From assembly GCF_000281975.1 (NCBI RefSeq), contig NZ_AKKE01000155.1:1-57830 (forward strand): a stretch of 57,830 nucleotides of DNA, in the 5' to 3' direction. Numbering within the stretch: position 1 is the stretch's first letter; the number at the start of each line of letters is the position of its first letter. Both the position numbers and the translations under genes were made by a program. Shown in pieces: positions 49,657 through 57,830 of the stretch. Origin of the DNA: Novosphingobium sp. AP12. GTDB lineage: Bacteria; Pseudomonadota; Alphaproteobacteria; Sphingomonadales; Sphingomonadaceae. The notes under the pieces were generated by a model. The model saw only the letters and a list, made by a program, of their open reading frames with translations, did no database searches and was not told where the DNA came from.

Positions 49657-49838
49657 CAGTCCGTCTCGGTGGGGTAGTGCGGCGCGGTGCTGGTGGCGCC
49701 GGGCTTGCCGTCGGCCTTCTTGCGGTCGCTCCGGCGCTTCACGAAGAGGAGCGCGGCGGCGATCGCGGCCGAGCCGATCGCGGCGCCGGCGGCGAGGGCG
49801 GCTTTGCCGGCCAGCGAGTTGTCGTTGTCGTCGGACAT
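49656..49838 (-). CDS. Small membrane protein between leuC and leuD
   Basis: 60 aa (MSDDNDNSLAGKAALAAGAAIGSAAIAAALLFVKRRSDRKK...). One Ala-rich membrane helix of about 20 residues is followed by a strongly basic stretch (KRRSDRKKADGK). It ends with a TGATG overlap at the leuD start and begins 13 bp after the leuC stop, so it is part of the operon. No family recognised; such small anchors in leu operons of sphingomonads may be incidental. Confidence 0.75.
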   Translation of the reverse strand: MSDDNDNSLAGKAALAAGAAIGSAAIAAALLFVKRRSDRKKADGKPGATSTAPHYPTETD

Positions 49839-49851
49839 GGGGGCTATCCTA

Positions 49852-51306
49852 TCAGTTTGCGGCAGCGAGTTCGGCGGGGGCGAGGTCGCGCACGTCGGTC
49901 AGCTTGCCGGTGACGGCGGCGGCGGCGGCCATCGCCGGGCTCATCAGGTGGGTGCGCGCACCCGGGCCCTGGCGGCCGGTGAAGTTGCGATTGCTGGTGG
50001 AGGCGCAGCGCTCGCCCGAGGGGACCTTGTCGGGGTTCATGGCGAGGCAGGCCGAGCAGCCCGGCTCGCGCCATTCCAGCCCTGCGTCGATGATGATCTT
50101 GTCGAGACCCTCGGCCTCGGCCTGTTCCTTGACGAGGCCCGAGCCCGGCACGACGATTGCCCACTTGACGTTGTCGGCCTTGTGGCGGCCCTTGAGGACC
50201 TGCGCGGCGGCGCGGATGTCCTCGATGCGGCTGTTGGTGCAGCTGCCGATGAAGACGTTCTGCACTTCGACGTCGGTCAGCTTCGTGCCCGGAGTCAGGC
50301 CCATGTATTCCAGACTCACCTTGACCGCGTCGCGCTTGGAAGCGTCGGCGAAGTCTTCGGGCGCGGGGACCACGCCGCCGATGCCCGAGGTGTCCTCGGG
50401 GCTGGTGCCCCAGGTGACGGTGGGCTGGATGTCCTCGGCGCGGATGTGGACGGACTTATCGTAGGTCGCGCCCTCGTCGGTGGCGAGGCCCTTCCACCAG
50501 GCGAGCGCCTTGTCCCAGTCGTCGCCCTTGGGTGCGTAGGGGCGGCCCTGCACATAGGCGAAAGTGGTTTCGTCAGGCGCGACGAGACCGGCGCGGGCGC
50601 CTGCCTCGATCGCCATGTTGCAGACCGTCAGGCGGCCTTCGACGGTCATTTCCTCGAAGACGTTGCCGCAGAACTCGATGACATGGCCGGTGCCGCCGCC
50701 GGTGCCGACGACGCCGATGATGTGCAGGACGACGTCCTTGGGCGAGACGCCGACGCCGAGCTTGCCCTCTACGCGAACCTCGAAGGTCTTGGACTGCTTG
50801 AGCAGCAGCGTCTGCGTGGCGAGCACGTGCTCGACCTCACTGGTGCCGATGCCGAACGCCAGCGCGCCGATGCCGCCGTGGCAGGCGGTGTGGCTGTCGC
50901 CGCAAACGATCGTCGCGCCGGGCAGCGAGAAGCCCTGCTCGGGGCCGACGACGTGGACGATGCCCTGCTCACGGTCGGTGTCGGCAATGTAGCGGATGCC
51001 GAAGGCGGGGGCGTTCTTCTGCAGCATGTCGAGCTGCTGCGCGCTCTCGAGGTCGGCGATGGGCACGCGGTTGCCCGCCGCGTCCTTGCGCGCGGTGGTG
51101 GGCAGATTGTGGTCGGGCACTGCGAGCGTAAGGTCGGGACGGCGCACCGGGCGGCCGGCGGCGCGAAGGCTTTCGAAAGCCTGCGGGCTCGTCACTTCGT
51201 GGACGAGGTGCCGGTCGATATAGACGAGGCAGGTGCCGTCGTCGCGGGTGTCGACGACGTGGGCGTCCCAGATCTTCTGGTAGAGGGTGCGCGGTGTGGT
51301 TGTCAT
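49852..51306 (-). CDS. leuC: 3-isopropylmalate dehydratase large subunit
   Basis: 484 aa, slightly longer than usual (about 470). Aconitase-fold enzyme with a [4Fe-4S] cluster: the Cys ligands are in GSCTNSRIEDI and in GCSACLAMNPDK. Other family text includes HLVHEVTSPQAFESLR, GICGDSHTACHGG-like (IVCGDSHTACHGGIGALAFGIGTSEVEHVLATQTL) and NRNFTGRQGPGARTHLMSPAMAAAAAV. It works with leuD downstream. ATG start at 51306. Confidence 0.97.
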   Translation of the reverse strand: MTTTPRTLYQKIWDAHVVDTRDDGTCLVYIDRHLVHEVTSPQAFESLRAAGRPVRRPDLTLAVPDHNLPTTARKDAAGNRVPIADLESAQQLDMLQKNAPAFGIRYIADTDREQGIVHVVGPEQGFSLPGATIVCGDSHTACHGGIGALAFGIGTSEVEHVLATQTLLLKQSKTFEVRVEGKLGVGVSPKDVVLHIIGVVGTGGGTGHVIEFCGNVFEEMTVEGRLTVCNMAIEAGARAGLVAPDETTFAYVQGRPYAPKGDDWDKALAWWKGLATDEGATYDKSVHIRAEDIQPTVTWGTSPEDTSGIGGVVPAPEDFADASKRDAVKVSLEYMGLTPGTKLTDVEVQNVFIGSCTNSRIEDIRAAAQVLKGRHKADNVKWAIVVPGSGLVKEQAEAEGLDKIIIDAGLEWREPGCSACLAMNPDKVPSGERCASTSNRNFTGRQGPGARTHLMSPAMAAAAAVTGKLTDVRDLAPAELAAAN

Positions 51307-51493
51307 GATAGGGCGCGATTAAGCGCGCGAGGCGTGCAATTCAAGGGGCAAGGCCATACGCAATGAAAGTTTGGCGAAACTTTCATTCAAATGAAGGTGC
51401 TTTCGCGATTTTTTTATTGCCTGAGTGACCTCGTGCGACCGCAACGCGAAACGCACCCGACCTTCCGGTCGGATGCGTCCGTATCATTGTCGA

Positions 51494-51754
51494 TCAGCGA
51501 TGGCGGCGGTCGTGGTGGACCGGAGCGTGGTGGGCGACGTGGCGGGGCGGGGCGCGGTGAGCCACGCGGTGGTGGGTCACGCGGCGCTTCTCGACGTGGC
51601 GCTTGGGCGCATGACGGGCGTGGTGGAGCGGCTTGCGGTGCTCGACGCGCTGGTCGTGGTGGCGCGGGGCTGCTTCGGCGACCGTGGGGGCCAGCGAGGC
51701 CATGCCGAGCAGGGCGACGAGGGCCGGCGCGACGATCTTGGTGAACTTGCGCAT
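51494..51754 (-). CDS. Secreted His/Arg-rich small protein
   Basis: 86 aa. A signal peptide (MRKFTKIVAPALVALLGMASLAPTVAEA) is followed by a mature part of about 57 residues that is almost wholly His, Arg, Pro and Ala (HHDQRVEHRKPLHHARHAPK, then more of the same). The signal peptide is nearly identical to that of the neighbouring gene at 52238, while the mature parts differ. A metal-binding or envelope role is possible from composition only. It lies 101 bp downstream of that paralogue on the same strand. Confidence 0.7.
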   Translation of the reverse strand: MRKFTKIVAPALVALLGMASLAPTVAEAAPRHHDQRVEHRKPLHHARHAPKRHVEKRRVTHHRVAHRAPPRHVAHHAPVHHDRRHR

Positions 51755-51854
51755 GGGCGTAAACTCCTATGAAGAATTGAGAATGTTGCCGGGCTAGAAC
51801 CGTGGTCGGCGAGGAAGGCTGCCACGGTCCTGGCGAATTCAGCTTAGGCGGGGA

Positions 51855-52238
51855 TCAGCCGCGGCGGCCTTCGTAGTCGCGGCGTTCCATGTGGAGAGCT
51901 ACGTAGACCTTGTTGACGCGGGTCTGGAGGGCGCGCGTCTCCTGCTGGCTCAGGCCGCCCCGGGCATATTGGCCGTAGAGCCGCTGGACGTTTGCGGCAT
52001 CGCGGCGCAGGCCGGTCGCCTCGCGCTGCGAGATCGTGCGGCGCGACGCGGCGCGGTCGATCTGGGCGCGCAGGCCCTGGATGTCGGAGCGGATGTTGGC
52101 GTTGCGGTTCGGCGTGTAGCGAGCCGCTTCGTGGCGGTTCTGGCTGTAGGGCGCGGCTTCCGCAATGGCGGGAGCGATGGCAGACAGGCCGAGCACGGCG
52201 ACGAGGGCGGGGGCGACCAGCTTGGTGAACTTGCGCAT
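51855..52238 (-). CDS. Exported protein with helical C-terminus
   Basis: 127 aa from ATG 52238; the frame continues to 52307 without a better start. Signal peptide MRKFTKLVAPALVAVLGLSAIAPAIAEA. The mature protein is basic and largely helical: YTPNRNANIRSDIQGLRAQIDRAASRRTISQREATGLRRDAANVQRLYGQYARGGLSQQETRALQTRVNKVYVAL, which reads like two related helical units (the RDI-QGLRAQID and RRDAANVQRLY parts). Unknown function; likely periplasmic or envelope. It forms a pair with the gene at 51494 through the shared signal peptide. Confidence 0.8.
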   Translation of the reverse strand: MRKFTKLVAPALVAVLGLSAIAPAIAEAAPYSQNRHEAARYTPNRNANIRSDIQGLRAQIDRAASRRTISQREATGLRRDAANVQRLYGQYARGGLSQQETRALQTRVNKVYVALHMERRDYEGRRG

Positions 52239-52416
52239 GGGTGACACTCCTTTGCTTAAACCTTGAAAACCGGCGGAAGGGGAGGATCGTCCTCGCTTCC
52301 GATGCATTCAGGTTTAGGGCTCGCAAGCTGAACGCCAGAGATATGACCCGTCGCACGAATGTGTGCGTTTGTAAGAGAGTGTCGCATGTCGCGGACCGCC
52401 TGCTATAAGGCCGCCC

Positions 52417-52938
52417 ATGTCGCTGACCGCCGTGATCCTCGTCGTCCTTGCCTCCGTCGCCGCGATGGAGTTCGTCGCCTGGTCAAGCCACAAGTACGTG
52501 ATGCACGGATTCGGCTGGGCCTGGCACCGCGACCACCACGAACCCCACGACAATCTGCTCGAGAAGAACGACCTTTTCGCGCTGTTCGGCGCGGGGATCA
52601 GCATCGGAATGTTCGCTCTGGGCTCGCCGATGGTGATGGGCGCCGCGGCATGGGAGCCGGGGACGTGGATCGGGCTCGGCGTGCTGATCTACGGCGTCAT
52701 CTATACGCTGATCCACGACGGCCTCGTCCACCAGCGCTACTTCCGATGGGTGCCCAAGCGCGGCTACGCCAAGCGGCTGGTGCAGGCGCACAAGCTGCAC
52801 CATGCGACCATCGGCAAGGAGGGCGGCGTCAGCTTCGGCTTCGTCGTCGCGCGCGATCCCGCCGTTCTCAAGCGTGAACTGCGCGATCAGCGGACGAGGG
52901 GCATCGCCGTGCTGCGCGAAGCGGTGGACGAGCGGTAG
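52417..52938 (+). CDS. crtZ: Beta-carotene hydroxylase
   Basis: 173 aa. Membrane di-iron hydroxylase that adds 3-hydroxyl groups to beta-ionone rings, making zeaxanthin and related pigments. All His boxes are visible: SSHKYVMHG, WHRDHHEPH, LIHDGLVHQRY and AHKLHHATIG, among about four membrane segments. The gene is alone, without other crt genes in the window, as is common in sphingomonads where crtZ lies apart. It fits a yellow-pigmented host (nostoxanthin route). Confidence 0.95.
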   Translation: MSLTAVILVVLASVAAMEFVAWSSHKYVMHGFGWAWHRDHHEPHDNLLEKNDLFALFGAGISIGMFALGSPMVMGAAAWEPGTWIGLGVLIYGVIYTLIHDGLVHQRYFRWVPKRGYAKRLVQAHKLHHATIGKEGGVSFGFVVARDPAVLKRELRDQRTRGIAVLREAVDER

Positions 52939-53096
52939 CGCCTGCCGCTGTGCCGGGCCTCCCGACTCGGGAAAACCTTCCGGCAGGCACCGCGATTCCC
53001 TGACTTCGCATGGGGGATAATCCTGAGCCCCTGTCGTTGGAACGCAGGCACCGGCCGGGCGTTTTTCCCTCGCCGCACACTTAGGGAGGTACCTGT

Positions 53097-53357
53097 ATGA
53101 AGAGAGGTCTCATCATCCTCGCGGGCGTCGGCGGCATTGCCCTCGCCGGTTGCGCCGCCAAGCAGGAATCGCTTCCACCCGCGCCGCCCCCGCCCCCGCC
53201 GCCTCCGGGCGCCGTTGCCGGCACGACCGCCGCGGACCGTGACGGCGACGGCGTTATCGATGGCTACTACACCCCGGACGGCATCTATCACCCGAACTAC
53301 ACGACGCCGCCGCCCCCTCCGCCGCCCCCGCCCAGCAGGAAGGGCGAACGCGGCTGA
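53097..53357 (+). CDS. Proline-rich lipoprotein
   Basis: 86 aa after a GGGAGGT site. Lipobox in ILAGVGGIALAGCAAKQ. The mature part has two poly-proline runs (PAPPPPPPPPG and PPPPPPPPPS) around a DRDGDGVIDGYYTPDGIYHPNY segment. The DxDGDGxxD pattern resembles a calcium-binding EF-hand-like (dockerin/thrombospondin type 3) loop. It probably sits in the outer membrane or periplasm. It lies 22 bp ahead of the L,D-transpeptidase gene and may be co-transcribed with it. Confidence 0.75.
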   Translation: MKRGLIILAGVGGIALAGCAAKQESLPPAPPPPPPPPGAVAGTTAADRDGDGVIDGYYTPDGIYHPNYTTPPPPPPPPPSRKGERG

Positions 53358-53379
53358 GTGACGTAACCGAAAGGCCGCG

Positions 53380-54804
53380 ATGATTTTCCGCCGGTTTCTC
53401 CGCGGCCACGCAACGGCCGTGCTGATGAGCATGACCGTCCTGACCGCAAGCCCGGCTCTGATCGAGCCGGTGCTTGCGGCGCCGGCCAAGGCGCCTGCCA
53501 AAGCCAGGCCGAAGGCCAAACCCAAGGCGCCTCCCAAGGCTCCGGTGGCGAAGAAATCCGTCCCCGTCGATCCGGCGACCGTCTCGGCCATCAGGGGAGA
53601 GGCGGGCGGGAGGATCGCCAGGTTCTATGAAACCCGCGAGTACCGACCGCTCTGGATAGTCGGCGGCAAGGCCGGCGACCTCATTGGGGCGGCGGCGCAG
53701 GACTTCCTGCGCGATCTCGACGATGCCAAGCTCGATGGGCTCGATCCCGCGCGCTACGACCCTCAGGGCCTGCGCGAAGCGATCGCCGAGGCGGACCGGG
53801 GCGGGCCGGAGGAACTGGCTGTCGCCGAAGTCGCGCTGACCAGAGCCTTCACCAAATATGTCGGCTACATGCGCAAGGTCCGTGACGTGGGCATGATCTA
53901 CGTCGGCAAAGGGCTCAAGCCCGCGAAGCTCGCCGACGACGCCGTGCTGCGCGTCGCCGCGATGAAGGACTTCACCAGCTACGTGGAGACCATGGGCTGG
54001 ATGAGCCCCCACTACGTCCGCATGCGCGAGGCGCTGCGCGCCGCCGAGAAGGCCGGCGCCGACCGCGAGACGCTGGACGTCCTGCGCCTCAACCGCGAGC
54101 GGGCGCGGGCACTGCCTTCGGCCGCCGTGCGCCACATCGTCGTCGATGCAGCCGCGGCGCGGCTCTATTACTATCAGGACGGCGAGCAGGTGGGCACCAT
54201 GCGCGTCGTCGTCGGCGCCAAGGAAACGCAGACGCCGATGTTGGCGGGCACGATCAACTGGGCGATCTTCAACCCCTACTGGAACATCCCCGACTACCTC
54301 ACGCGCGACAACGTGGCGCGTAAGGTGCTGTCGGGCCGCACACTCGAATCGATGGACATGGAAGTGCTGTCCGACTGGAGCGCCTCGCCGGAGGTGGCCG
54401 ATCCTTCGACGATCGACTGGCAGGCGGTGCGCGACGGCAAGGTGGTCCTGCGTATCCGGGAACTGCCCGGCCCGGCGAATTCGATGGGCAAGGTCAAGTT
54501 CCTGTTCCCCAACGACGAGGGCATCTACCTCCACGACACGCCCAACCGCGACCTTCTCGTCAAGGTGGACCGCCACCTCTCGAACGGCTGCATCCGCCTG
54601 GAGGACGCGCCCGCGCTGGGCCGCTGGATGATGGGCAAGTCTTTCGGGGTAAAGAGCAAGGCGCCCGAGCAGGCGGTGGCGCTCCCCGCGCCGGTGCCGG
54701 TCTATCTCACTTACCTGACCGCCACGACGACCAAGAAGGGCGTGGCCTTGCTGGACGACGTGTATGGTCGGGACGACAGGCGCGGGCCGAAACTGGCGTT
54801 CTGA
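53380..54804 (+). CDS. L,D-transpeptidase (YkuD domain, YcbB-like)
   Basis: 474 aa. A signal-like N-terminus (MIFRRFLRGHATAVLMSMTVLTASPALIEPVLAAPA) is followed by a Lys/Pro/Ala-rich linker and a helical region of about 200 residues resembling the YcbB scaffold (YRPLWIVGGKAGDL... LDGLDPARYD). The catalytic YkuD domain begins HIVVDAAAARLYYYQDGEQVGTMRVVVGAKETQTPM and has the active-site Cys in HLSNGCIRLEDA. It would form 3-3 cross-links in peptidoglycan or attach proteins to it. Context: downstream of a proline-rich lipoprotein that may share the cell-wall location. Confidence 0.93.
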   Translation: MIFRRFLRGHATAVLMSMTVLTASPALIEPVLAAPAKAPAKARPKAKPKAPPKAPVAKKSVPVDPATVSAIRGEAGGRIARFYETREYRPLWIVGGKAGDLIGAAAQDFLRDLDDAKLDGLDPARYDPQGLREAIAEADRGGPEELAVAEVALTRAFTKYVGYMRKVRDVGMIYVGKGLKPAKLADDAVLRVAAMKDFTSYVETMGWMSPHYVRMREALRAAEKAGADRETLDVLRLNRERARALPSAAVRHIVVDAAAARLYYYQDGEQVGTMRVVVGAKETQTPMLAGTINWAIFNPYWNIPDYLTRDNVARKVLSGRTLESMDMEVLSDWSASPEVADPSTIDWQAVRDGKVVLRIRELPGPANSMGKVKFLFPNDEGIYLHDTPNRDLLVKVDRHLSNGCIRLEDAPALGRWMMGKSFGVKSKAPEQAVALPAPVPVYLTYLTATTTKKGVALLDDVYGRDDRRGPKLAF

Positions 54805-54811
54805 GGGCGGC

Positions 54812-55171
54812 CTACTCCGCCCGGGTCCAGATCCAGGTCCCGACCGTTGCCAGCACGCCGAGCGGGATCAGCGTCCACCACCCTCCGGCAGTGAACCACA
54901 CTACCGCCACGCTCAGGCTCATGGTGAGGATCGCGGCGATCTTGCCCTTGCGGCTGATCGCCCGCCGGTCGCGCCAGGCGACGAGGTGAGGGCCGTACTT
55001 GGGGTGGGCATAAAGCCGCTCGGCCCATTCGGGGTGGCTGTTCGAGAAACACCACGCCGCCAGCAGGTAGAACACGACTGTCGGCAGCAGCGGCACGAAG
55101 ATGCCCAGCGTACCGATGCCGACGAATACCACCCCGCCGACGATCCAGAGGGCGCGGCGGGCCTTATGCAT
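54812..55171 (-). CDS. DUF454 (YbaN-family) membrane protein
   Basis: 119 aa. The DUF454 signature WIVGGVVFVGIGTLGIFVPLLPTVVFYLLAAWCFSNSHPEWAERLYAHPKYGPHLVAWRDRRAISRKGKIAAI is complete, with two pairs of hydrophobic helices. The function is unknown. It overlaps sufE upstream by 8 bp on the same strand, so they are translated together. Confidence 0.92.
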   Translation of the reverse strand: MHKARRALWIVGGVVFVGIGTLGIFVPLLPTVVFYLLAAWCFSNSHPEWAERLYAHPKYGPHLVAWRDRRAISRKGKIAAILTMSLSVAVVWFTAGGWWTLIPLGVLATVGTWIWTRAE

Positions 55172-55568
55172 AACGCGCAGCGGTCTCCCGGATCAGCGCG
55201 ATCATGTTGGGGATGCCCTGCGTGCGGTTGGACGAGAGCTGGTTCTTCAGGTCGAACGGGGCGAGGGCCTGGGTGATGTCGGTCCCGGCCACGGTCGCGG
55301 CGGGCCGGTCCTGCACGGCGGCGATCACCAGGGCGACGATGCCCTTGGTGATGCCGGCGTTGCTGTCGGCCAGGAAGTGCAGGGTGCCGTCCTCGCGCGC
55401 GGTGGGATAGACCCAGACGCTGGCCGAGCAGCCGCGCACCTTGGTGGCATCGGTCTTCAGCGCGTCGGGCATCTCGTCCAGCTCACGGCCCAGTTCGATG
55501 AGCAGGCGATAGCGTTCGTCGCCATCGAGGAATTCGTACTCTTCGCGGATATCGTCGAGGCTGCGCAT
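55164..55568 (-). CDS. sufE: SufE-type sulfur acceptor protein
   Basis: 134 aa from ATG 55568 (MRSLDDIREEYEFLDGD); the frame to 55613 is not supported. SufE accepts sulfur from cysteine desulfurase and passes it on during Fe-S cluster assembly. Active-site Cys is in DATKVRGCSASVWVY; the end LSSNRTQGIPNMIALI is conserved. No suf genes are close by, as often for stand-alone SufE in alphaproteobacteria. It overlaps the DUF454 gene. Confidence 0.94.
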   Translation of the reverse strand: MRSLDDIREEYEFLDGDERYRLLIELGRELDEMPDALKTDATKVRGCSASVWVYPTAREDGTLHFLADSNAGITKGIVALVIAAVQDRPAATVAGTDITQALAPFDLKNQLSSNRTQGIPNMIALIRETAARYA

Positions 55569-55648
55569 GGCCTTGGCATTTAAGCCGGAAGGGCCGCAGG
55601 GCAAGGGGAACATTGCAAGGCGGGGGGGTTCCTGTCAGGGAATTGCCC

Positions 55649-57712
55649 ATGACCGCAGAGAGCAGCCACCCCTTCCACGACATGCACGAGCACGGCTTCG
55701 TGCGCGTCGCCGCCTCCACCCCGCGCGTTCGCACCGCCGATGTCGCCTTCAACCTGGATGCCGTGCTGGCCGAGGCGCGGCGGGCGCACGAGGCGCATGT
55801 TGACCTGCTGGTCTTCCCCGAGCTGTGCCTCTCCTCCTACGCGATCGACGACCTGCACCTGCAGGCGGCGATGATCGAGGCGGTCGAGGCGGCGATCGCA
55901 GATGTCGTGGCGGCCAGCGCGGACCTTGCGCCGGTGCTGCTGGTCGGCGCGGCTCTGATGCGGAAAGGGCGCCTCTACAACTGCGCGCTCGCCATCGCGC
56001 ATGGCAAGCTGCTGGGCGTGGTGCCTAAGTCGTACCTGCCCAACTACCGCGAGTTCTACGAAAAGCGCTGGTTTGCCAGCGGCAAGGCGATCCGGGGCCA
56101 GACGATCACCGTGAACGGCGAGGATGTGCCCTTCGGCGTCGACCTCGTCTTCGCTTCCGAAGTCCTGCCGAACTTCCGGTTCTTCGCCGAGATCTGCGAG
56201 GACTTCTGGGCGCCCACTCCGCCAAGCTCGCTGGGCGCGATGGCGGGGGCGACGATCCTCGCCAACCTCTCGGCCTCGAACATCGTGATCGGGAAGTCGG
56301 ACGAGCGCCACATGCTCTGCCGCTCGCAGTCGGCGCGCGCGGTGGCGGCCTACGTCTACTGCGCGGCGGGCCACGGCGAGAGCACCACCGACCTCGCGTG
56401 GGACGGACAGGGCGTGATCTACGAACTGGGCGACCTGCTCGCCGAATCGGAGCGCTTCTCGTTCGCGCCGGAGCTGTGCATCGCCGACGTCGACTGCGAC
56501 CGCATCGTCATGGACCGGGTGCGCGTGCCCACCTTCAACGACGCCGCCGAACTGGCCGGCTCGCCCGAAGACACCTTCCGCACCGTCCGCTTCGCCCATG
56601 TTCCGGTCAGCGGAGACATCGGCCTGATCCGCCCCGTCGGCCGCTTCCCCTTCGTACCCGCCCGCGCCGACAAGCTGGATGCCGATTGCTACGAGGCGTT
56701 CAACATCCAGGTCGACGGGCTGATGCGGCGGATGGAATCGACCTCCGCGAAGTCGCTGGTGATCGGCATCTCGGGCGGGCTCGATTCGACCCACGCGCTG
56801 ATCGTCGCCGCGCGCGCCTGCGACCGGCTCGGCCTGCCCCGCACGACGATCCGGGGCTACACCATGCCCGGCTTCGGCACGAGCGACGGCACCAAGGCCA
56901 ACGCCTGGAAGCTGATGGAAGCGGTGGGAATCACCGCCGAGGAAATCGACATCCGCCCTGCCGCGACGACGATGCTGCAGGACATCGGCCATGCCTTTGC
57001 CGATGGCCAGCCGGTCTACGACGTGACTTTCGAGAACGTGCAGGCGGGCCTGCGCACCGACTACCTGTTCCGCCTCGCCAGCCAGCATTCGGGCTTCGTG
57101 GTCGGCACCGGGGACCTGTCGGAGCTGGCGCTGGGGTGGTGTACCTATGGGGTCGGCGACCAGATGAGCCACTACGCGGTCAACGCCGGCGTGCCCAAGA
57201 CGCTGATCCAGTACCTGATCCGCTGGTGCGCGACGACCGACCAGTTCAGCGCCTCGACCGAGAAAATCCTGCTCGCCATCCTCGCGACCGAAATCTCGCC
57301 CGAGCTGGTGCCCGCAGGCGCGGACGGCGCGATCCAGAGCACCGAGGCGAAGATCGGGCCCTACGAACTCAACGACTTCTTCCTCCACCACGTCATGCGC
57401 TTCGGGCAGAAGCCGTCGAAAGTCGCGTTCCTCGCCTGGCACGCCTGGCGCGAGGCGTCGTCGGGCGCCTGGCCGGCAGGCTTTCCCGAGGCCAAGAAGA
57501 ACGAATACGACCTCGCGACGATCCGCTCTTGGCTGGAGAAGTTCCTGGGCCGCTTCTTCGCGTTCAGCCAGTTCAAGCGCTCGGCCATTCCCAACGGCCC
57601 GAAGGTGTCCTCCGGCGGCGCCCTGTCCCCGCGGGGAGACTGGCGCGCACCTTCCGATGCCAGCGCGGCGGTGTGGCTGGCGGAACTCGACGCAAGGGTG
57701 CCGCGCATCTGA
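55649..57712 (+). CDS. nadE: Glutamine-dependent NAD(+) synthase
   Basis: 687 aa from ATG 55649 (MTAESSHPFHDMHEHGFVRV); an upstream frame from 55613 is unsupported. An N-terminal nitrilase-type glutaminase supplies ammonia: Glu in VFPELCLSSY, Lys in VPKSYLPNYREFYEKRWF, Cys in AEICEDFWAPTPP. The C-terminal synthetase uses SGGLDSTHALIVAARA for ATP (P-loop), and further TDYLFRLASQHSGFVVGTGDLSELALGWCTYGVGDQMSHYAVNAGVPKTL. It makes NAD+ from nicotinic acid adenine dinucleotide. No operon partner is visible; the last 118 bp of the window hold no gene. Confidence 0.96.
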   Translation: MTAESSHPFHDMHEHGFVRVAASTPRVRTADVAFNLDAVLAEARRAHEAHVDLLVFPELCLSSYAIDDLHLQAAMIEAVEAAIADVVAASADLAPVLLVGAALMRKGRLYNCALAIAHGKLLGVVPKSYLPNYREFYEKRWFASGKAIRGQTITVNGEDVPFGVDLVFASEVLPNFRFFAEICEDFWAPTPPSSLGAMAGATILANLSASNIVIGKSDERHMLCRSQSARAVAAYVYCAAGHGESTTDLAWDGQGVIYELGDLLAESERFSFAPELCIADVDCDRIVMDRVRVPTFNDAAELAGSPEDTFRTVRFAHVPVSGDIGLIRPVGRFPFVPARADKLDADCYEAFNIQVDGLMRRMESTSAKSLVIGISGGLDSTHALIVAARACDRLGLPRTTIRGYTMPGFGTSDGTKANAWKLMEAVGITAEEIDIRPAATTMLQDIGHAFADGQPVYDVTFENVQAGLRTDYLFRLASQHSGFVVGTGDLSELALGWCTYGVGDQMSHYAVNAGVPKTLIQYLIRWCATTDQFSASTEKILLAILATEISPELVPAGADGAIQSTEAKIGPYELNDFFLHHVMRFGQKPSKVAFLAWHAWREASSGAWPAGFPEAKKNEYDLATIRSWLEKFLGRFFAFSQFKRSAIPNGPKVSSGGALSPRGDWRAPSDASAAVWLAELDARVPRI

Positions 57713-57830
57713 AGCGGACACACGCAAACGCCCGCTGGCGAATGCGGGCATTACGCCGGGAAACTTGCGCGAAAAAACGTCGGGTCGGCGTCACGGGCGC
57801 CCATGCTTGAGGGCGCGGGTACTCGTAGTG

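Noticed and set aside
55580..57751. 723-codon minus-strand open frame across nadE
   Set aside because: Antisense shadow of NAD synthase, which has full catalytic motifs on the plus strand.

Overview
The window is a high-GC alphaproteobacterial chromosome segment, most likely from a sphingomonad (Novosphingobium/Sphingomonas type). Several family calls point that way together: two TonB-dependent receptors, a TorF-family porin, a CrtZ carotenoid hydroxylase, a DUF1476 (ATPase zeta-type) protein beside BolA and a CGFS glutaredoxin, and SufE. These are calls from reading the sequence; no database search was made.

Left core (1-14,583): the end of a SulP anion transporter, a TorF porin, an outer-membrane barrel protein, the GTPase TypA, a TonB-dependent receptor, a DUF805 membrane protein, a TesA/YbbA/YbbP-like module (GDSL esterase divergent from an ABC ATPase-permease pair), RecF and a YhhQ-type queuosine-precursor transporter.

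Genomic island (14,644-34,207): an island of about 19.5 kb sits in the 3' end of a tRNA-Arg(TCT) gene. A 17-bp copy of the tRNA end recurs at the right edge. A tandem GGTCCTAA pair with 12-nt period lies about 63 nt inside each edge. Behind the tyrosine integrase come a cytosine methylase-Vsr-HNH restriction operon, a GHKL ATPase coupled to a methyltransferase-fold-like protein, a membrane-anchored probable beta-barrel protein, a GmrSD-like type IV restriction gene with a small Cys-rich partner, a serine resolvase, a CxxC/HNH-like gene, a reverse transcriptase with a YADN active-site motif beside an XRE regulator, a run of small membrane or secreted proteins, an IS66 element with a passenger gene, and a GIY-YIG protein. 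It reads as a defence island. The first part (dcm to the GHKL gene) looks AT-richer than the rest. A palindrome, TGCAACNNGTTGCA, occurs four times in the right part only.

Right core (34,208-57,830): a TolB-propeller/amidohydrolase and its TonB receptor, a PaiB-like protein, a membrane-protein cluster (DUF1622, DUF202 and a frameshifted DUF4239-like gene), a DUF2092 operon, an outer-membrane protein, PilZ, MFS and Nudix proteins, the grxD-bolA-DUF1476 row, leuC and leuD with a small gene between them, two small exported proteins sharing one signal peptide, crtZ, a lipoprotein, an L,D-transpeptidase, DUF454, SufE and glutamine-dependent NAD synthase.

The best candidates for something undescribed are the GHKL ATPase/methyltransferase-like pair, the YADN reverse transcriptase with its XRE neighbour, the island-wide palindrome, and the IS66 passenger gene.
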